Below, in pieces: positions 1 through 6,777 of a DNA stretch of 10,594 nucleotides. The stretch covers positions 1-10,594 of the forward strand of contig DPIB01000226.1 in the NCBI GenBank assembly GCA_003522805.1. Direction: 5' to 3'. Each line of letters opens with the position of its first letter. The stretch's first letter is position 1. Source of the DNA: Fervidobacterium sp. (lineage in GTDB: Bacteria > Thermotogota > Thermotogae > Thermotogales > Fervidobacteriaceae). The notes beneath the pieces were generated by a model. That model was not told the origin of the DNA and made no database searches. It worked only from the letters and a program-made list of their open reading frames with translations. The position numbers were made by a program, and so were the translations under genes.

Positions 1-48
1 GCTTGCATTTCTACAAGCCCCCGCATCTATAGACGGGGGGTAGTTGAC
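1..48 (+). mobile_element. Right end of an IS200/IS605-family element (partial, body outside window)
   Basis: Two consecutive stem-loops are visible: GCTTG (1-5) with CAAGC (14-18), and CCCCCG (18-23) with CGGGGG (34-39), followed by GTAGTTGAC. A G/C-run hairpin with a short AT-rich loop, followed by a TAGTTSAC-like tail, is characteristic of IS200/IS605 right ends, which TnpA recognises as single-stranded hairpins rather than inverted repeats. TTGAC at 44-48 resembles the right cleavage pentamer of ISDra2-like elements (family recall, not checked), so the element probably ends at 48. A tnpB reading frame could finish inside this stretch, for example the plus-strand frame ending in TAG at 41-43 (reading QAPASIDGG), but too little is visible to assign it. 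The hairpins are seen directly; the family call is recognition; the position of the body to the left is inference. Confidence 0.7.
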
Positions 49-64
49 TTAGAAATTCTTCGTT
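1..64 (+). ncRNA. Candidate 3' part of a TnpB omega RNA (right-end scaffold plus guide)
   Basis: In IS200/IS605 elements that encode TnpB, the omega RNA is made from the 3' part of the element. Its scaffold is the folded right end, and its guide is the roughly 16-20 nt of flanking DNA next to it. If the element here carries tnpB, the scaffold would end at about 48 and the guide would begin at 49 with TTAGAAATTCTTCGTT, antisense to the last native codons of surE. Such a guide would match an uninterrupted surE copy and so favour keeping the insertion. Only the right end is in the window, so the existence of tnpB and of the RNA is inferred from family knowledge. Confidence 0.35.
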
Positions 65-799
65 TGTCATGAAAATACTTATTGGCGTTACAGATATATA
101 CCTTTCTGAAAGAGCCTTGTAGTCGGCTAGTGGATCCGGATCATCTTCGATTACATCACCTAGCATCCAATAATATTCCCTTCCTGTAGGGTCTACCCTC
201 TTCTCGAAGTAATCCTCGTATCTTCGTTTACTTTGCCTTGTGACCTTCCATCCATTTATTTCGTTATATGGCAACGATGGTACGTTTATATTTAATGCGG
301 TAAATTCCGGAATACTCTTCACATCGAACTCATTTAGAAAGTCTAGCAAGAACAATGCAGCAGTTTCATAGATCGGCGATTTGAAATCAGCAACCGATAT
401 AGCTATCGACGGGACTCCCGCAATAGCGCCTTCTAGTGCCCCGCTTACAGTACCTGAATATATGACGTCTGTTCCCAAATTCTCTCCTCTATTTATCCCA
501 CTTATTATGAGGTCCGGAATCATGCCCTTTTCTTTGTAAATCACATCCAGACCGATCTTTACACAGTCTGCAGGTGTACCAGAGACAGCGTACATTTCGA
601 AAGGCTCACTGATGTCTAGTTTTCTAGTCCATAACGGTAATCGTAACGTTATACCATGCCCAACTGAACTTTGTTCAGATTCTGGCGCACTGATGACTAC
701 GTTATGCCCCCGACTCAGAAATCTTGCTGCACACAGAATACCTGGTGCTGTCACTCCGTCATCATTTACAAGCAATATGTTCAAACCGTTCAAGCTCAT
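11..799 (-). CDS. surE: 5'/3'-nucleotidase SurE, C-terminus rewritten by an IS end
   Basis: SurE is a cytoplasmic metal-dependent phosphatase that removes phosphate from nucleoside 5'- and 3'-monophosphates and is linked to stationary-phase survival. The metal and active-site motifs are present: NDDG (Asp13, Asp14), a Ser in SEQSSVG (about Ser44) and Asn103 in SGINRGENLG, followed by the GTVSGALEGA helix. I chose ATG at 799 (262 residues) because GAGGAG sits 7 nt upstream; an in-frame GTG at 814 lies inside that site. Family members are about 247-255 residues. The native part ends near MTNEEFL, and the last 12 residues (SQLPPVYRCGGL) and the TAG are read from the IS200/IS605 right end. Only a short native tail appears lost and all catalytic residues are kept, so activity may survive. 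It is the last gene of the isoprenoid cluster and has its own candidate promoter. Confidence 0.93.
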   Translation of the reverse strand: MSLNGLNILLVNDDGVTAPGILCAARFLSRGHNVVISAPESEQSSVGHGITLRLPLWTRKLDISEPFEMYAVSGTPADCVKIGLDVIYKEKGMIPDLIISGINRGENLGTDVIYSGTVSGALEGAIAGVPSIAISVADFKSPIYETAALFLLDFLNEFDVKSIPEFTALNINVPSLPYNEINGWKVTRQSKRRYEDYFEKRVDPTGREYYWMLGDVIEDDPDPLADYKALSERYISVTPISIFMTNEEFLSQLPPVYRCGGL

Positions 800-806
800 G
801 ATGCCA

Positions 807-812
807 CTCCTC
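807..812 (-). promoter_or_regulatory. Ribosome binding site that fixes the surE start
   Basis: On the minus strand GAGGAG ends 7 nt before the ATG at 799. The longer in-frame GTG start at 814 would overlap this site, so the ATG is preferred. Confidence 0.7.
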
Positions 813-849
813 ACTACAATTTGTCGTCTTTCTTGTGTTTCACCACGAT

Positions 850-877
850 ATTCTAGTTACTTTAGCTACTTTGTCAA
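850..877 (-). promoter_or_regulatory. Candidate sigma-70-type promoter for surE
   Basis: Reading the minus strand, a perfect -35 TTGACA (872-877) is followed after 16 nt by TAGAAT (850-855), a 5 of 6 match to the -10 consensus. The -35 overlaps the last codons of ispG (Leu-Thr-Lys). The expected start site is near 843, giving a leader of about 44 nt before the surE ATG. This would allow surE expression apart from the upstream operon. Both hexamers and the spacing are seen directly; activity is inferred. Confidence 0.55.
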
Positions 878-1903
878 TTCTTTTACGTACTCTTCGAGTT
901 TGTTAATACCCTCTTCGTAGGGATACGTTCCTACTATTTGCCCTTTGTAAAACAAAACTACACCACCTTTTGTTCCAGCTATCCCTACATCGGCTTCTTT
1001 CCCTTCGCCTATACCATTGACAATGCATCCCAATACCGATACAGTTATTTTCTTATCTATCTTAGCAATTTTTTCTTCTATTGCAAGTGCTACTTTCTCA
1101 ACATCAAACACCGACCTTGCACAAGTCGGACAAGCTACAACGTCTGGCCCCTCCCTCAAGTGGAGGAACGTTAGTAACTTTCTTGCCGAAATTACTTCGT
1201 TTACAGGATTCCCTGAGATCGATATCCTCAATGTATCGACCAATCCGTCCATGATCAGCGTACTTAAGGCGATCGATGACTTTATCAACGAATTATAAAT
1301 TGTACCCGCTTCAGTAACGCCAACATGCAGTGGATAATCCACTTGTTTGGCTACATATCTGTTAGCTTGTATGGTCTCAATCGCATCTGAACTTTTCACA
1401 GAGATTACTATATCGTTGAACCCGTGTTTTTCGAGCAATTTGACCTCTCTGAGTGCTGCTTCTCCAAGGGCTTGTTCTCTTGGCAGATGTTCAAGGTCCT
1501 TTGGTAGTGAGCCAGTATTTGCCCCCACTCTTATAGGTACGCTACGTTCCTTGGCAATTTTCACAATCTCCAACACTTTTGATGGGTCACGTATGTTGCC
1601 TGGGTTTATCCTAATTTTGTCTATGCCATTCTTAATAGATTCTATGGCAATTCGATAGTCAAAATGTATATCTCCAACGAGTGGAACTGATATTCTTTCC
1701 TTTATTTCTTTCACTTTTTTGGCGCACTCTAAGTCGGGGAGCGAAACCCTAACTATCTCACAACCTGTTCGAACAAGATTGTTTATCTGTTCTACTGTTT
1801 TTTCCACATCTCTCGTATCTGTATTGGTCATTGACTGGATTACAATTGGATTGCCTCCACCTATTGAAATGTCACCAACTTTAACCATCTTACTAGCTCT
1901 CAT
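866..1903 (-). CDS. ispG: 4-hydroxy-3-methylbut-2-enyl diphosphate synthase IspG (GcpE)
   Basis: IspG is the cytoplasmic iron-sulfur enzyme that reductively opens 2-C-methylerythritol 2,4-cyclodiphosphate to HMBPP, the penultimate step of the MEP isoprenoid pathway. At 345 residues it is the short bacterial form: an N-terminal TIM barrel (about 1-250, with QSMTNTDT at 23-30 and VGDIHFDYR at 76-84) joined to the cluster-binding domain. The three [4Fe-4S] cysteines are Cys258 and Cys261 (CPTC) and Cys293 (LGCIVNG); Glu300 in GIGEG is the fourth ligand. The ATG has a GAAGGGA ribosome site 6-7 nt upstream. It lies 37 bp after rseP and is probably co-transcribed with dxr, another step of the same pathway. 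The electron donor is not encoded here. Confidence 0.96.
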   Translation of the reverse strand: MRASKMVKVGDISIGGGNPIVIQSMTNTDTRDVEKTVEQINNLVRTGCEIVRVSLPDLECAKKVKEIKERISVPLVGDIHFDYRIAIESIKNGIDKIRINPGNIRDPSKVLEIVKIAKERSVPIRVGANTGSLPKDLEHLPREQALGEAALREVKLLEKHGFNDIVISVKSSDAIETIQANRYVAKQVDYPLHVGVTEAGTIYNSLIKSSIALSTLIMDGLVDTLRISISGNPVNEVISARKLLTFLHLREGPDVVACPTCARSVFDVEKVALAIEEKIAKIDKKITVSVLGCIVNGIGEGKEADVGIAGTKGGVVLFYKGQIVGTYPYEEGINKLEEYVKELTK

Positions 1904-1940
1904 TGTTTATCCCTTCAGTCCGTATTTTCTGATTCGTAGA

Positions 1941-3425
1941 TTACATAAATAATCTGCCTATGTCCATGAAAGTAATGAAAATAAGTAGTCCTATAAGTAG
2001 GAAAAAGCCAATTGCATGGATCCAGTTCTCAATGTTCCTATTTATCTTCTTCCTGCTTATCATCTCTATAAGTGCAAAGATAATTCTTCCGCCATCGAGC
2101 GCAGGTAACGGGAAAAGATTAAAGATACCTAGGTTTATAGTGATTATCGCTATGATGGTTAGTATGGTTTCTAAACCAACCTGGGCAGCTTCACCTATTA
2201 TTTGCACCATACCAAGTGGGCCAGCCACTTCATCTAGATTCTTACCTACGAAGATACCAGGTAAGCTCTTCCAGATGTAAAGTGCCAAGCGGTTACTTCT
2301 CTGAACTGCCAAAGTGATATTCTGAAGACCTTTCGGCTTTATCGTCACAGACTGAGACTCAAGCACACCAGGTATGGATAGGATTTCGATAAATTTTTCT
2401 TTTGATAAGGTAATTTCTTTTATTTCGCCCTTTGATTCATATAAGATTCTAACATCGTTACCAGATGGGGTAATGATTGTATCAATTACAGTGCCATTAG
2501 TAGAAATATATATTTCATCAGGTTTCAACGTTAGCGATGTCACTGCATCAAAGAGATCGTTGCTACTATTGATGGGGAAGTCATTAACCTGTAGCAACTT
2601 ATCACCCTTTGAGAAGAATTCTGTATCTTTGGCAAAAACATTAGAAAACTGCCCATAGTAGATGCCTATAGCGTAGCGTTCCTGAGTCACAGAGACATTG
2701 CTCAGAATGCCACTCAGTTCCCCAGATTCCGATTTTATTGTAACAAATTCTTTTTGCCATTTTTCCATATAGACCGGTAGCTCCATATTGTTTATACTCA
2801 AGATCTTGCCACCCAACTCACCTTTGGCATCTTCTACTATAAATTCAAATTGTTGTGTCGTCAGTTGAGGAAAGACAGTTATCTCTTGAGTCTTCCCGTT
2901 ACGTGAAATTTCAAATGTTACAGTCTTCCCTTTCCTGATCATATCTGTCATATCTGCAATATCGAAAACATATTTCCCATTTATCTTAATAATTAAATCC
3001 CCACTTCTCAAACCAGATTGCTCTGCAGGCGAATTTGGAATCACCTTATCGATGACGATTGGTTTGTATCCCCATACACCGATAATCAAGATAAAAAGGA
3101 GATAGCCCGCAAGAATAGAAAAGACAGGTCCTGCAAGAAGTATTATGAATCGTTTCCACGCTGATACGCCATATAATGAATCAGATGACTCTTCTTCCGT
3201 TGGATCTTCTCCCTTGAGTCTTACATAACCACCCAACGGAAATGCGTTGATTCTAAAATCTGTTTTCTTGCCGGCCTTTCTATAGATTTGTGGTCCAAAA
3301 CCTATCGCAAATTCATGAACTTTTACTCCAAATACCTGGGCAAAAATAAAGTGACCAAATTCGTGTACTATGACTATGAACATGAAGACTACTAAGAATA
3401 CCAATATGTTGATCAATATTGTCAT
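1941..3425 (-). CDS. rseP: Site-2 intramembrane zinc protease, RseP/RasP family (M50)
   Basis: This is an inner-membrane metalloprotease that cuts transmembrane segments of anti-sigma factors or leftover signal peptides. From the ATG at 3425 (494 residues) the zinc motif HEFGH is at residues 21-25 inside the first hydrophobic helix, and the third ligand Asp is in PLPALDGG near residue 444, in the C-terminal membrane segment. A PDZ domain follows the second helix (about 120-190, PNSPAEQSGLRSGDLIIKINGK). A second, more diverged PDZ-like unit appears near 270-330 (FSKGDKLLQVNDFPINSSND). Two or three further hydrophobic helices end the protein. A TTG at 3434 would add three residues but sits only 2 nt from AGGAGG, so ATG (11 nt away) is preferred. 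The substrate is unknown. Placement between dxr and ispG makes it part of the isoprenoid operon, although its role is not metabolic. Confidence 0.93.
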   Translation of the reverse strand: MTILINILVFLVVFMFIVIVHEFGHFIFAQVFGVKVHEFAIGFGPQIYRKAGKKTDFRINAFPLGGYVRLKGEDPTEEESSDSLYGVSAWKRFIILLAGPVFSILAGYLLFILIIGVWGYKPIVIDKVIPNSPAEQSGLRSGDLIIKINGKYVFDIADMTDMIRKGKTVTFEISRNGKTQEITVFPQLTTQQFEFIVEDAKGELGGKILSINNMELPVYMEKWQKEFVTIKSESGELSGILSNVSVTQERYAIGIYYGQFSNVFAKDTEFFSKGDKLLQVNDFPINSSNDLFDAVTSLTLKPDEIYISTNGTVIDTIITPSGNDVRILYESKGEIKEITLSKEKFIEILSIPGVLESQSVTIKPKGLQNITLAVQRSNRLALYIWKSLPGIFVGKNLDEVAGPLGMVQIIGEAAQVGLETILTIIAIITINLGIFNLFPLPALDGGRIIFALIEMISRKKINRNIENWIHAIGFFLLIGLLIFITFMDIGRLFM

Positions 3426-3436
3426 ACGTTCCAAAA

Positions 3437-3442
3437 CCTCCT
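3437..3442 (-). promoter_or_regulatory. Ribosome binding site for rseP, inside the 3' end of dxr
   Basis: AGGAGG on the minus strand abuts the dxr stop codon. It is 11 nt from the ATG at 3425 and only 2 nt from the TTG at 3434, which supports the ATG. The layout suggests that rseP translation follows dxr termination. Confidence 0.6.
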
Positions 3443-4557
3443 CAGTTATTGATAAATTTCTTTACAAACTCTCCAGCATAAATCCTTGAAAGCTTGTCTA
3501 CTTCAAAGACATCGTCAATTGCAGAAACAGAGATAGCCTCACTCCCGATTTTTTCTACAACCTCTCGAATGATCCAATTGATGGCTTCGAATGTGATTTT
3601 GCGGGTCAAAAAGTACTCTACAGCAATTTCATCCGCACTGTTGAATGCAATCCTTTTTGCTAGATCGTCTTCCTTAGTAATCTCCAATCCATAGAAGAAA
3701 AGTGGATAACGCTCTTTTTCAACTAACAGAAGTCGTGTGTCAAACTCTTCGACAGGTGATACGTAAGATTCATACACTCGCGATGGATACGTTAAGGCAT
3801 AACCAATAGGTACCCTCATATCAGGCCTACCTGCGTGAATTTTTATAGTGCCGTCTTTCAAAAAAACTATTCCATGCACGAAACTTGACGGATTTATTCT
3901 TACATCAATCTTGTCGTAAGGTAAATTGAACAATTCATGTGCCTCAACAACTTCGAAGAATTTATTCACCATCGTAGCTGAATCAATCGTAATTCTCTTT
4001 CCCATATTCCAAGTAGGATGTTTTAGAATCTCATCAGGTAGCATGGTATTTATCTTGTCCAATGGGATCTGTCTAGTAGCACCACCAGAAGCCGTTATGA
4101 TGATATGGTCTATATGCTCCTCGTACAATTGAAAAATCGCAGAATGCTCACTATCGACCGGGATGATTTCCACTTCATTCTTTTCCGCTAGTTCTTTTAC
4201 AAATGGACCAGCACATACCATCGATTCTTTTGTTGCGAGTGCAATACGCTTTGCATATCTGATGGCGTCAAGAGTTGCCTTGACTCCATCAAAACCAGGT
4301 ACTGCACATACAACGATATCAGGATGCGTCTTTTCGAGCAACTCACTTGTACTCTCAACACGTGTTCCGTTGGGTAGTGCAACATTTCCAAGATAATACT
4401 TAACATGGAATTTGTTCAATATATCTTGTGCAACTTGCCCATTCTTGCCAAACGATATGCCAGCAACAGTGAATCCTTTGACTTTTTCTATAACATCTAA
4501 GGATTGCGTTCCTATAGATCCTGTAGCACCTAACACTACAACGGCTTTCTCCTCCAA
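3442..4557 (-). CDS. dxr: 1-deoxy-D-xylulose 5-phosphate reductoisomerase
   Basis: Dxr converts DXP to 2-C-methyl-D-erythritol 4-phosphate with NADPH, the first committed step of the MEP pathway, and is the target of fosmidomycin. The 371 residues show the NADPH-binding loop GATGSIG (10-16), [10 protein letters not shown] (108-117), the metal-binding VDSEHSA (Asp135, Glu137), the substrate loop TASGGATR (155-162), HPTWNMG (180-186) and [12 protein letters not shown], where Glu202 should be the third metal ligand. I accept the TTG start at 4557 because it gives [16 protein letters not shown], closely matching the start I recall for the T. maritima enzyme. The strong GGAGGAG lies after this TTG, so initiation probably uses AAGGTGG about 10 nt upstream or coupling to thiN, which it overlaps by 22 bp. 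Confidence 0.96.
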   Translation of the reverse strand: MEEKAVVVLGATGSIGTQSLDVIEKVKGFTVAGISFGKNGQVAQDILNKFHVKYYLGNVALPNGTRVESTSELLEKTHPDIVVCAVPGFDGVKATLDAIRYAKRIALATKESMVCAGPFVKELAEKNEVEIIPVDSEHSAIFQLYEEHIDHIIITASGGATRQIPLDKINTMLPDEILKHPTWNMGKRITIDSATMVNKFFEVVEAHELFNLPYDKIDVRINPSSFVHGIVFLKDGTIKIHAGRPDMRVPIGYALTYPSRVYESYVSPVEEFDTRLLLVEKERYPLFFYGLEITKEDDLAKRIAFNSADEIAVEYFLTRKITFEAINWIIREVVEKIGSEAISVSAIDDVFEVDKLSRIYAGEFVKKFINN

Positions 4558-5147
4558 CGTACGTACACCACCTTGCCCATTTGAACATCTACCTTGACTT
4601 CATTTTCCAATGCCAAATTACTGACACCAATTGGTGAATCGATCTTCATCTCCCCATTGAAACCATATTTGAATCCAGTTAGTTTAAATTGTGCACTGCA
4701 TAGGGGTAGAAACGACCATATCTCGCCGTACACTGCTTTAAGGGCACTCTCACCAGCCTTTAATACACCTATCTCGCAGCTGTCAGAAACAGCTGTGACG
4801 TTATCATATCTACTCATAAGCCCTATCATAGCAAGGATCATATCTATCCTTTCACCTTGCCAGTTAAGTATTTCAATCTCCGAAGCGCCGTGCTTAAAAG
4901 CATAAATCAGCGCCAACTCTAGATCTGTTTCATCCTTTTCATGTGGATAAATCTGTATCTTTGCACCCATATTTTCAAAATACTGGAGTGTTTCTTCAGA
5001 AACCGAATCCATATCCCCGACTATTACATGAGGTACAACATTTCTCTTTCTAAGCTCTTCTGCGCCCCCATCAGCAGCGATGATAAACTCACCGGTTATG
5101 TACATCGTACCGTTATGACTCCCATTAACAATAATACTGGCACGCAT
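4536..5147 (-). CDS. thiN: Thiamine diphosphokinase (thiamine pyrophosphokinase)
   Basis: ThiN transfers diphosphate from ATP to thiamine, giving thiamine diphosphate (TPP). Of the 203 residues, the N-terminal catalytic domain carries AADGGA (24-29), GDMDS (44-48) and [10 protein letters not shown] (71-80), all typical of the family. The later GGRxDH motif is changed to GERID followed by Met (98-103), so one Gly and the His are replaced. The C-terminal half has the beta-rich thiamine-binding region with [12 protein letters not shown]. The ATG at 5147 follows GGGGGGAT at a short distance. It heads the dxr-rseP-ispG-surE cluster and overlaps dxr. TPP is the cofactor of Dxs, the enzyme just before Dxr, which makes the pairing sensible. 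The family call is firm; the effect of the changed motif is unknown. Confidence 0.87.
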   Translation of the reverse strand: MRASIIVNGSHNGTMYITGEFIIAADGGAEELRKRNVVPHVIVGDMDSVSEETLQYFENMGAKIQIYPHEKDETDLELALIYAFKHGASEIEILNWQGERIDMILAMIGLMSRYDNVTAVSDSCEIGVLKAGESALKAVYGEIWSFLPLCSAQFKLTGFKYGFNGEMKIDSPIGVSNLALENEVKVDVQMGKVVYVRWRRKPL

Positions 5148-5369
5148 ACTATCCCCCCAAGCTCTCTACCTGTATTCTCAAAGTACCCCTTGAGTAGGTA
5201 AACTATTCCATCTTATCCATCTTAAGAAGATGGAACTTCCTGTTTTATCGAGTACCTGAGACACTCTCCGCAGACGTAATTTCGGCCCGTTACTATCTAC
5301 TAAGTACATCAAATCATAATTTCATTCTTGCTCGCATTTATACGACTGACCTCCGCACGAATAATGGGA
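5148..5369 (-). promoter_or_regulatory. Structured leader region upstream of thiN
   Basis: This 222-bp gap holds no credible gene on either strand. Close to the thiN ribosome site is a bulged stem (TACCT 5167-5171 with AGGTA 5196-5200; CTCAA 5177-5181 with TTGAG 5190-5194). Next to it is a 9-bp stem, TTCCATCTT (5206-5214) with AAGATGGAA (5227-5235). The second arm can instead pair with TCCATCTT at 5216-5223, so two competing folds are possible. Weak -10-like hexamers TATAAA and TATGAT occur on the minus strand about 170 and 150 bp upstream of thiN, without good -35 partners. The gap probably holds the promoter and 5' leader of the thiN-surE operon. It lacks the TPP riboswitch core and I recognise no known riboswitch. 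Confidence 0.45.
5166..5260. repeat. Imperfect direct repeat flanking a hairpin in the thiN leader
   Basis: Plus-strand copies lie at 5166-5194 and 5236-5260. Both follow the pattern CTWCCTGTWTT, then AGTACC, then TGAG. Allowing a 1-nt and a 3-nt gap, about 21 of the 25 bases of the shorter copy match. The 9-bp TTCCATCTT/AAGATGGAA hairpin lies between them. The repeats are seen directly; whether they are protein sites or RNA elements is unknown. Confidence 0.5.
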
Positions 5370-6242
5370 TTAACGATTAGATACAATCGATTGGTAAATT
5401 TCTTTCACTTTAGCTATGTCTTGTGCATGCTCTAGATTTCCCCCAGGTGTTTCGAGTATCAAGGGAATCGATGAAAATGTACGATTCGATAAGAAGATCT
5501 TGAACCCTTCAATACCTATGTTCCCATTTCCTATGTTTTCATGCCTATCTTTTTGTGAGCCTAGAGAATTTTTTGTATCGTTGAGATGGATGAATTTCAA
5601 TCGTTCTATACCCACTTCTCTATCTATCTCATCTAACAACTGCTGGATACCTTCTGGCTTGGTAACATCATACCCTGCGTCATACCCGTGACAAGTGTCG
5701 AATGTAAAACCTATTCTATCTGGTTGTTCGCAAGCTTCTATGATCTTTCTCATATGTGCATAATTGTAACCTATGTTCCCACCTTTTTTGACCACATTTT
5801 CAAGTAGTATATTCACAGTCTTTTCTCTCTTGAATACGATGTTTAGTGCCTTTGCAATCCTCTCAATACCACTCTTCTCACCTGCACCAAGATGGCTTCC
5901 TGGATGAATGTTCAAATGTCTTATATCGAGTTTCGCACAGATCTTCATTTCTAATTCCAATAGCTCAGTAGACTTCTCCCAAACATCATCTTTTGTACTT
6001 GCGATGTTTATGAGGTAACCTGAATGACACATAAAATATTCAGGATTCAACTGATATCTTTTCACATCTCTTAGAAAATGTACCACATCTTCTTCTGCAG
6101 GCATCTTTGCAGTCCACTGCCTCGGGTTATGTGGAAATATCTGGAAGGTGTTGCCACCTATTTCTACAGTCTCTTTTGGAACTCTAGAAAAACCACCACC
6201 AATTGGCATATGAGCACCTATTATAATTTCTGGCATGATCAT
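5370..6242 (-). CDS. nfo: Endonuclease IV (AP endonuclease)
   Basis: Nfo cuts the DNA backbone 5' of abasic sites and trims damaged 3' ends during base excision repair. The 290-residue TIM barrel keeps all nine zinc ligands of the E. coli enzyme: His73 (CHSGYLIN), His113 (NIHPGSHLG), Glu148 (LLENV), Asp182 and His185 (FDTCHGYDAG), His219 (IHLNDTKN), Asp232 and His234 (KDRHENIGNG) and Glu264 (LETPG). Length matches bacterial homologues (about 280-290). Two starts are possible: ATG at 6242, 6 nt after AAAGG, and ATG at 6236, two codons later; I keep the first. It follows the GNAT gene by 51 bp and has its own candidate promoter in that gap, so it may be expressed separately. Confidence 0.96.
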   Translation of the reverse strand: MIMPEIIIGAHMPIGGGFSRVPKETVEIGGNTFQIFPHNPRQWTAKMPAEEDVVHFLRDVKRYQLNPEYFMCHSGYLINIASTKDDVWEKSTELLELEMKICAKLDIRHLNIHPGSHLGAGEKSGIERIAKALNIVFKREKTVNILLENVVKKGGNIGYNYAHMRKIIEACEQPDRIGFTFDTCHGYDAGYDVTKPEGIQQLLDEIDREVGIERLKFIHLNDTKNSLGSQKDRHENIGNGNIGIEGFKIFLSNRTFSSIPLILETPGGNLEHAQDIAKVKEIYQSIVSNR

Positions 6243-6266
6243 AACCTACCTTTATTAACACTCCCT

Positions 6267-6291
6267 ATGATATTCTCTATCATTATATCAT
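6267..6291. promoter_or_regulatory. Operator-like inverted repeat over the nfo promoter
   Basis: ATGATAT (6267-6273) and ATATCAT (6285-6291) form a perfect 7-bp inverted repeat with an 11-bp spacer. It covers the -10 hexamer and the expected transcription start. The position suits a repressor site, but the region is very AT-rich and the motif matches no regulator I can name. Confidence 0.3.
6282..6290 (-). promoter_or_regulatory. Extended -10 promoter candidate for nfo
   Basis: The minus strand reads TGATATAAT: a perfect -10 TATAAT (6282-6287) with the upstream TG of an extended -10 element. No good -35 is seen at 16-18 nt, which extended -10 promoters can do without. The start site would be near 6275, with a leader of about 33 nt. 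Confidence 0.5.
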
Positions 6292-6293
6292 TA

Positions 6294-6767
6294 TCATTTC
6301 CTATCACACCACTCGTCATGTAATATACCGTAAACTATTATATCCCAAAATCTGGCATTATGGAACTTTGCCTCTTTCAATCTCCCTTCTTCACTAAATC
6401 CAAGTGAATCTAGGATAGCCACTGATTTTTCGTTATATTCGTAGACCTCTGCGGTTAGCCTGTGCATATTCATTTCATCAAACGCATATTCGATAGATTT
6501 TTTCAACATGGCTCTCCCAAAGCCCTTGCCACGGAACGATTCGACTATGTAGTATGTAAGATATGCGTTTCTATTGAATACCCGCAGATCGAATTCGACG
6601 AATCCTATCTCTTCTCCAGCATGCTCAAATGTCAAGTATATCGGCTCAGCTTTTATAATTCTTCTTTCTGAGAAAAAGATAAGATCTGCGGTGGAAATAT
6701 CGATACTTGTGGAATGTGCTACAGTAAAATCCAGTGTTTTCTGAAAATCGCCAATACACTCATCCAT
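6294..6767 (-). CDS. GNAT-family N-acetyltransferase
   Basis: This protein should transfer an acetyl group from acetyl-CoA to an amine; the acceptor cannot be told. From ATG at 6767 (157 residues), the acetyl-CoA loop is RGKGFG (79-84) after a beta strand (YLTYYIVES). It is followed by AMLKKSIEYAFDEMNMHRLTA, then YNEKSVAILDSLGF (111-124) and EGRLKEA, the pattern of RimJ/RimL-like GNAT proteins that act on protein N-termini, spermidine or small molecules. An upstream in-frame TTG at 6794 would overlap the ABC-F gene by 17 bp, but it lies at the AAGGAGGAG ribosome site itself, so the ATG is preferred despite a 13-nt spacing. It lies 10 nt after the ABC-F stop, so the two are probably co-transcribed. 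Confidence 0.85.
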   Translation of the reverse strand: MDECIGDFQKTLDFTVAHSTSIDISTADLIFFSERRIIKAEPIYLTFEHAGEEIGFVEFDLRVFNRNAYLTYYIVESFRGKGFGRAMLKKSIEYAFDEMNMHRLTAEVYEYNEKSVAILDSLGFSEEGRLKEAKFHNARFWDIIVYGILHDEWCDRK

Positions 6768-6777
6768 ACTAAGAATC

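Noticed and set aside
18..39. The G/C-rich hairpin at the surE 3' end as an intrinsic terminator for the operon.
   Set aside because: No run of T follows it in the minus-strand direction, and the adjoining hairpin and TTGAC fit an IS200/IS605 right end better.
938..1658. Plus-strand open frames opposite ispG (and similar ones opposite the other genes).
   Set aside because: They overlap firmly identified minus-strand genes, lack family motifs and read as low-complexity antisense frames.
5316..5341. A short leader peptide (MRARMKL) after GGAGG upstream of thiN.
   Set aside because: Only seven codons, spacing to the ribosome site is about 12-13 nt, and there is no run of a regulatory amino acid or attenuator.
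5148..5369. A TPP riboswitch was expected upstream of thiN, and TTTGAGAATACAGGTAG looks slightly like part of one.
   Set aside because: The conserved TPP core (CTGAGA with ACCC, then GAACCTGAT and the TAATACCAGCG-like arm) is absent on the minus strand, so the match is incidental.
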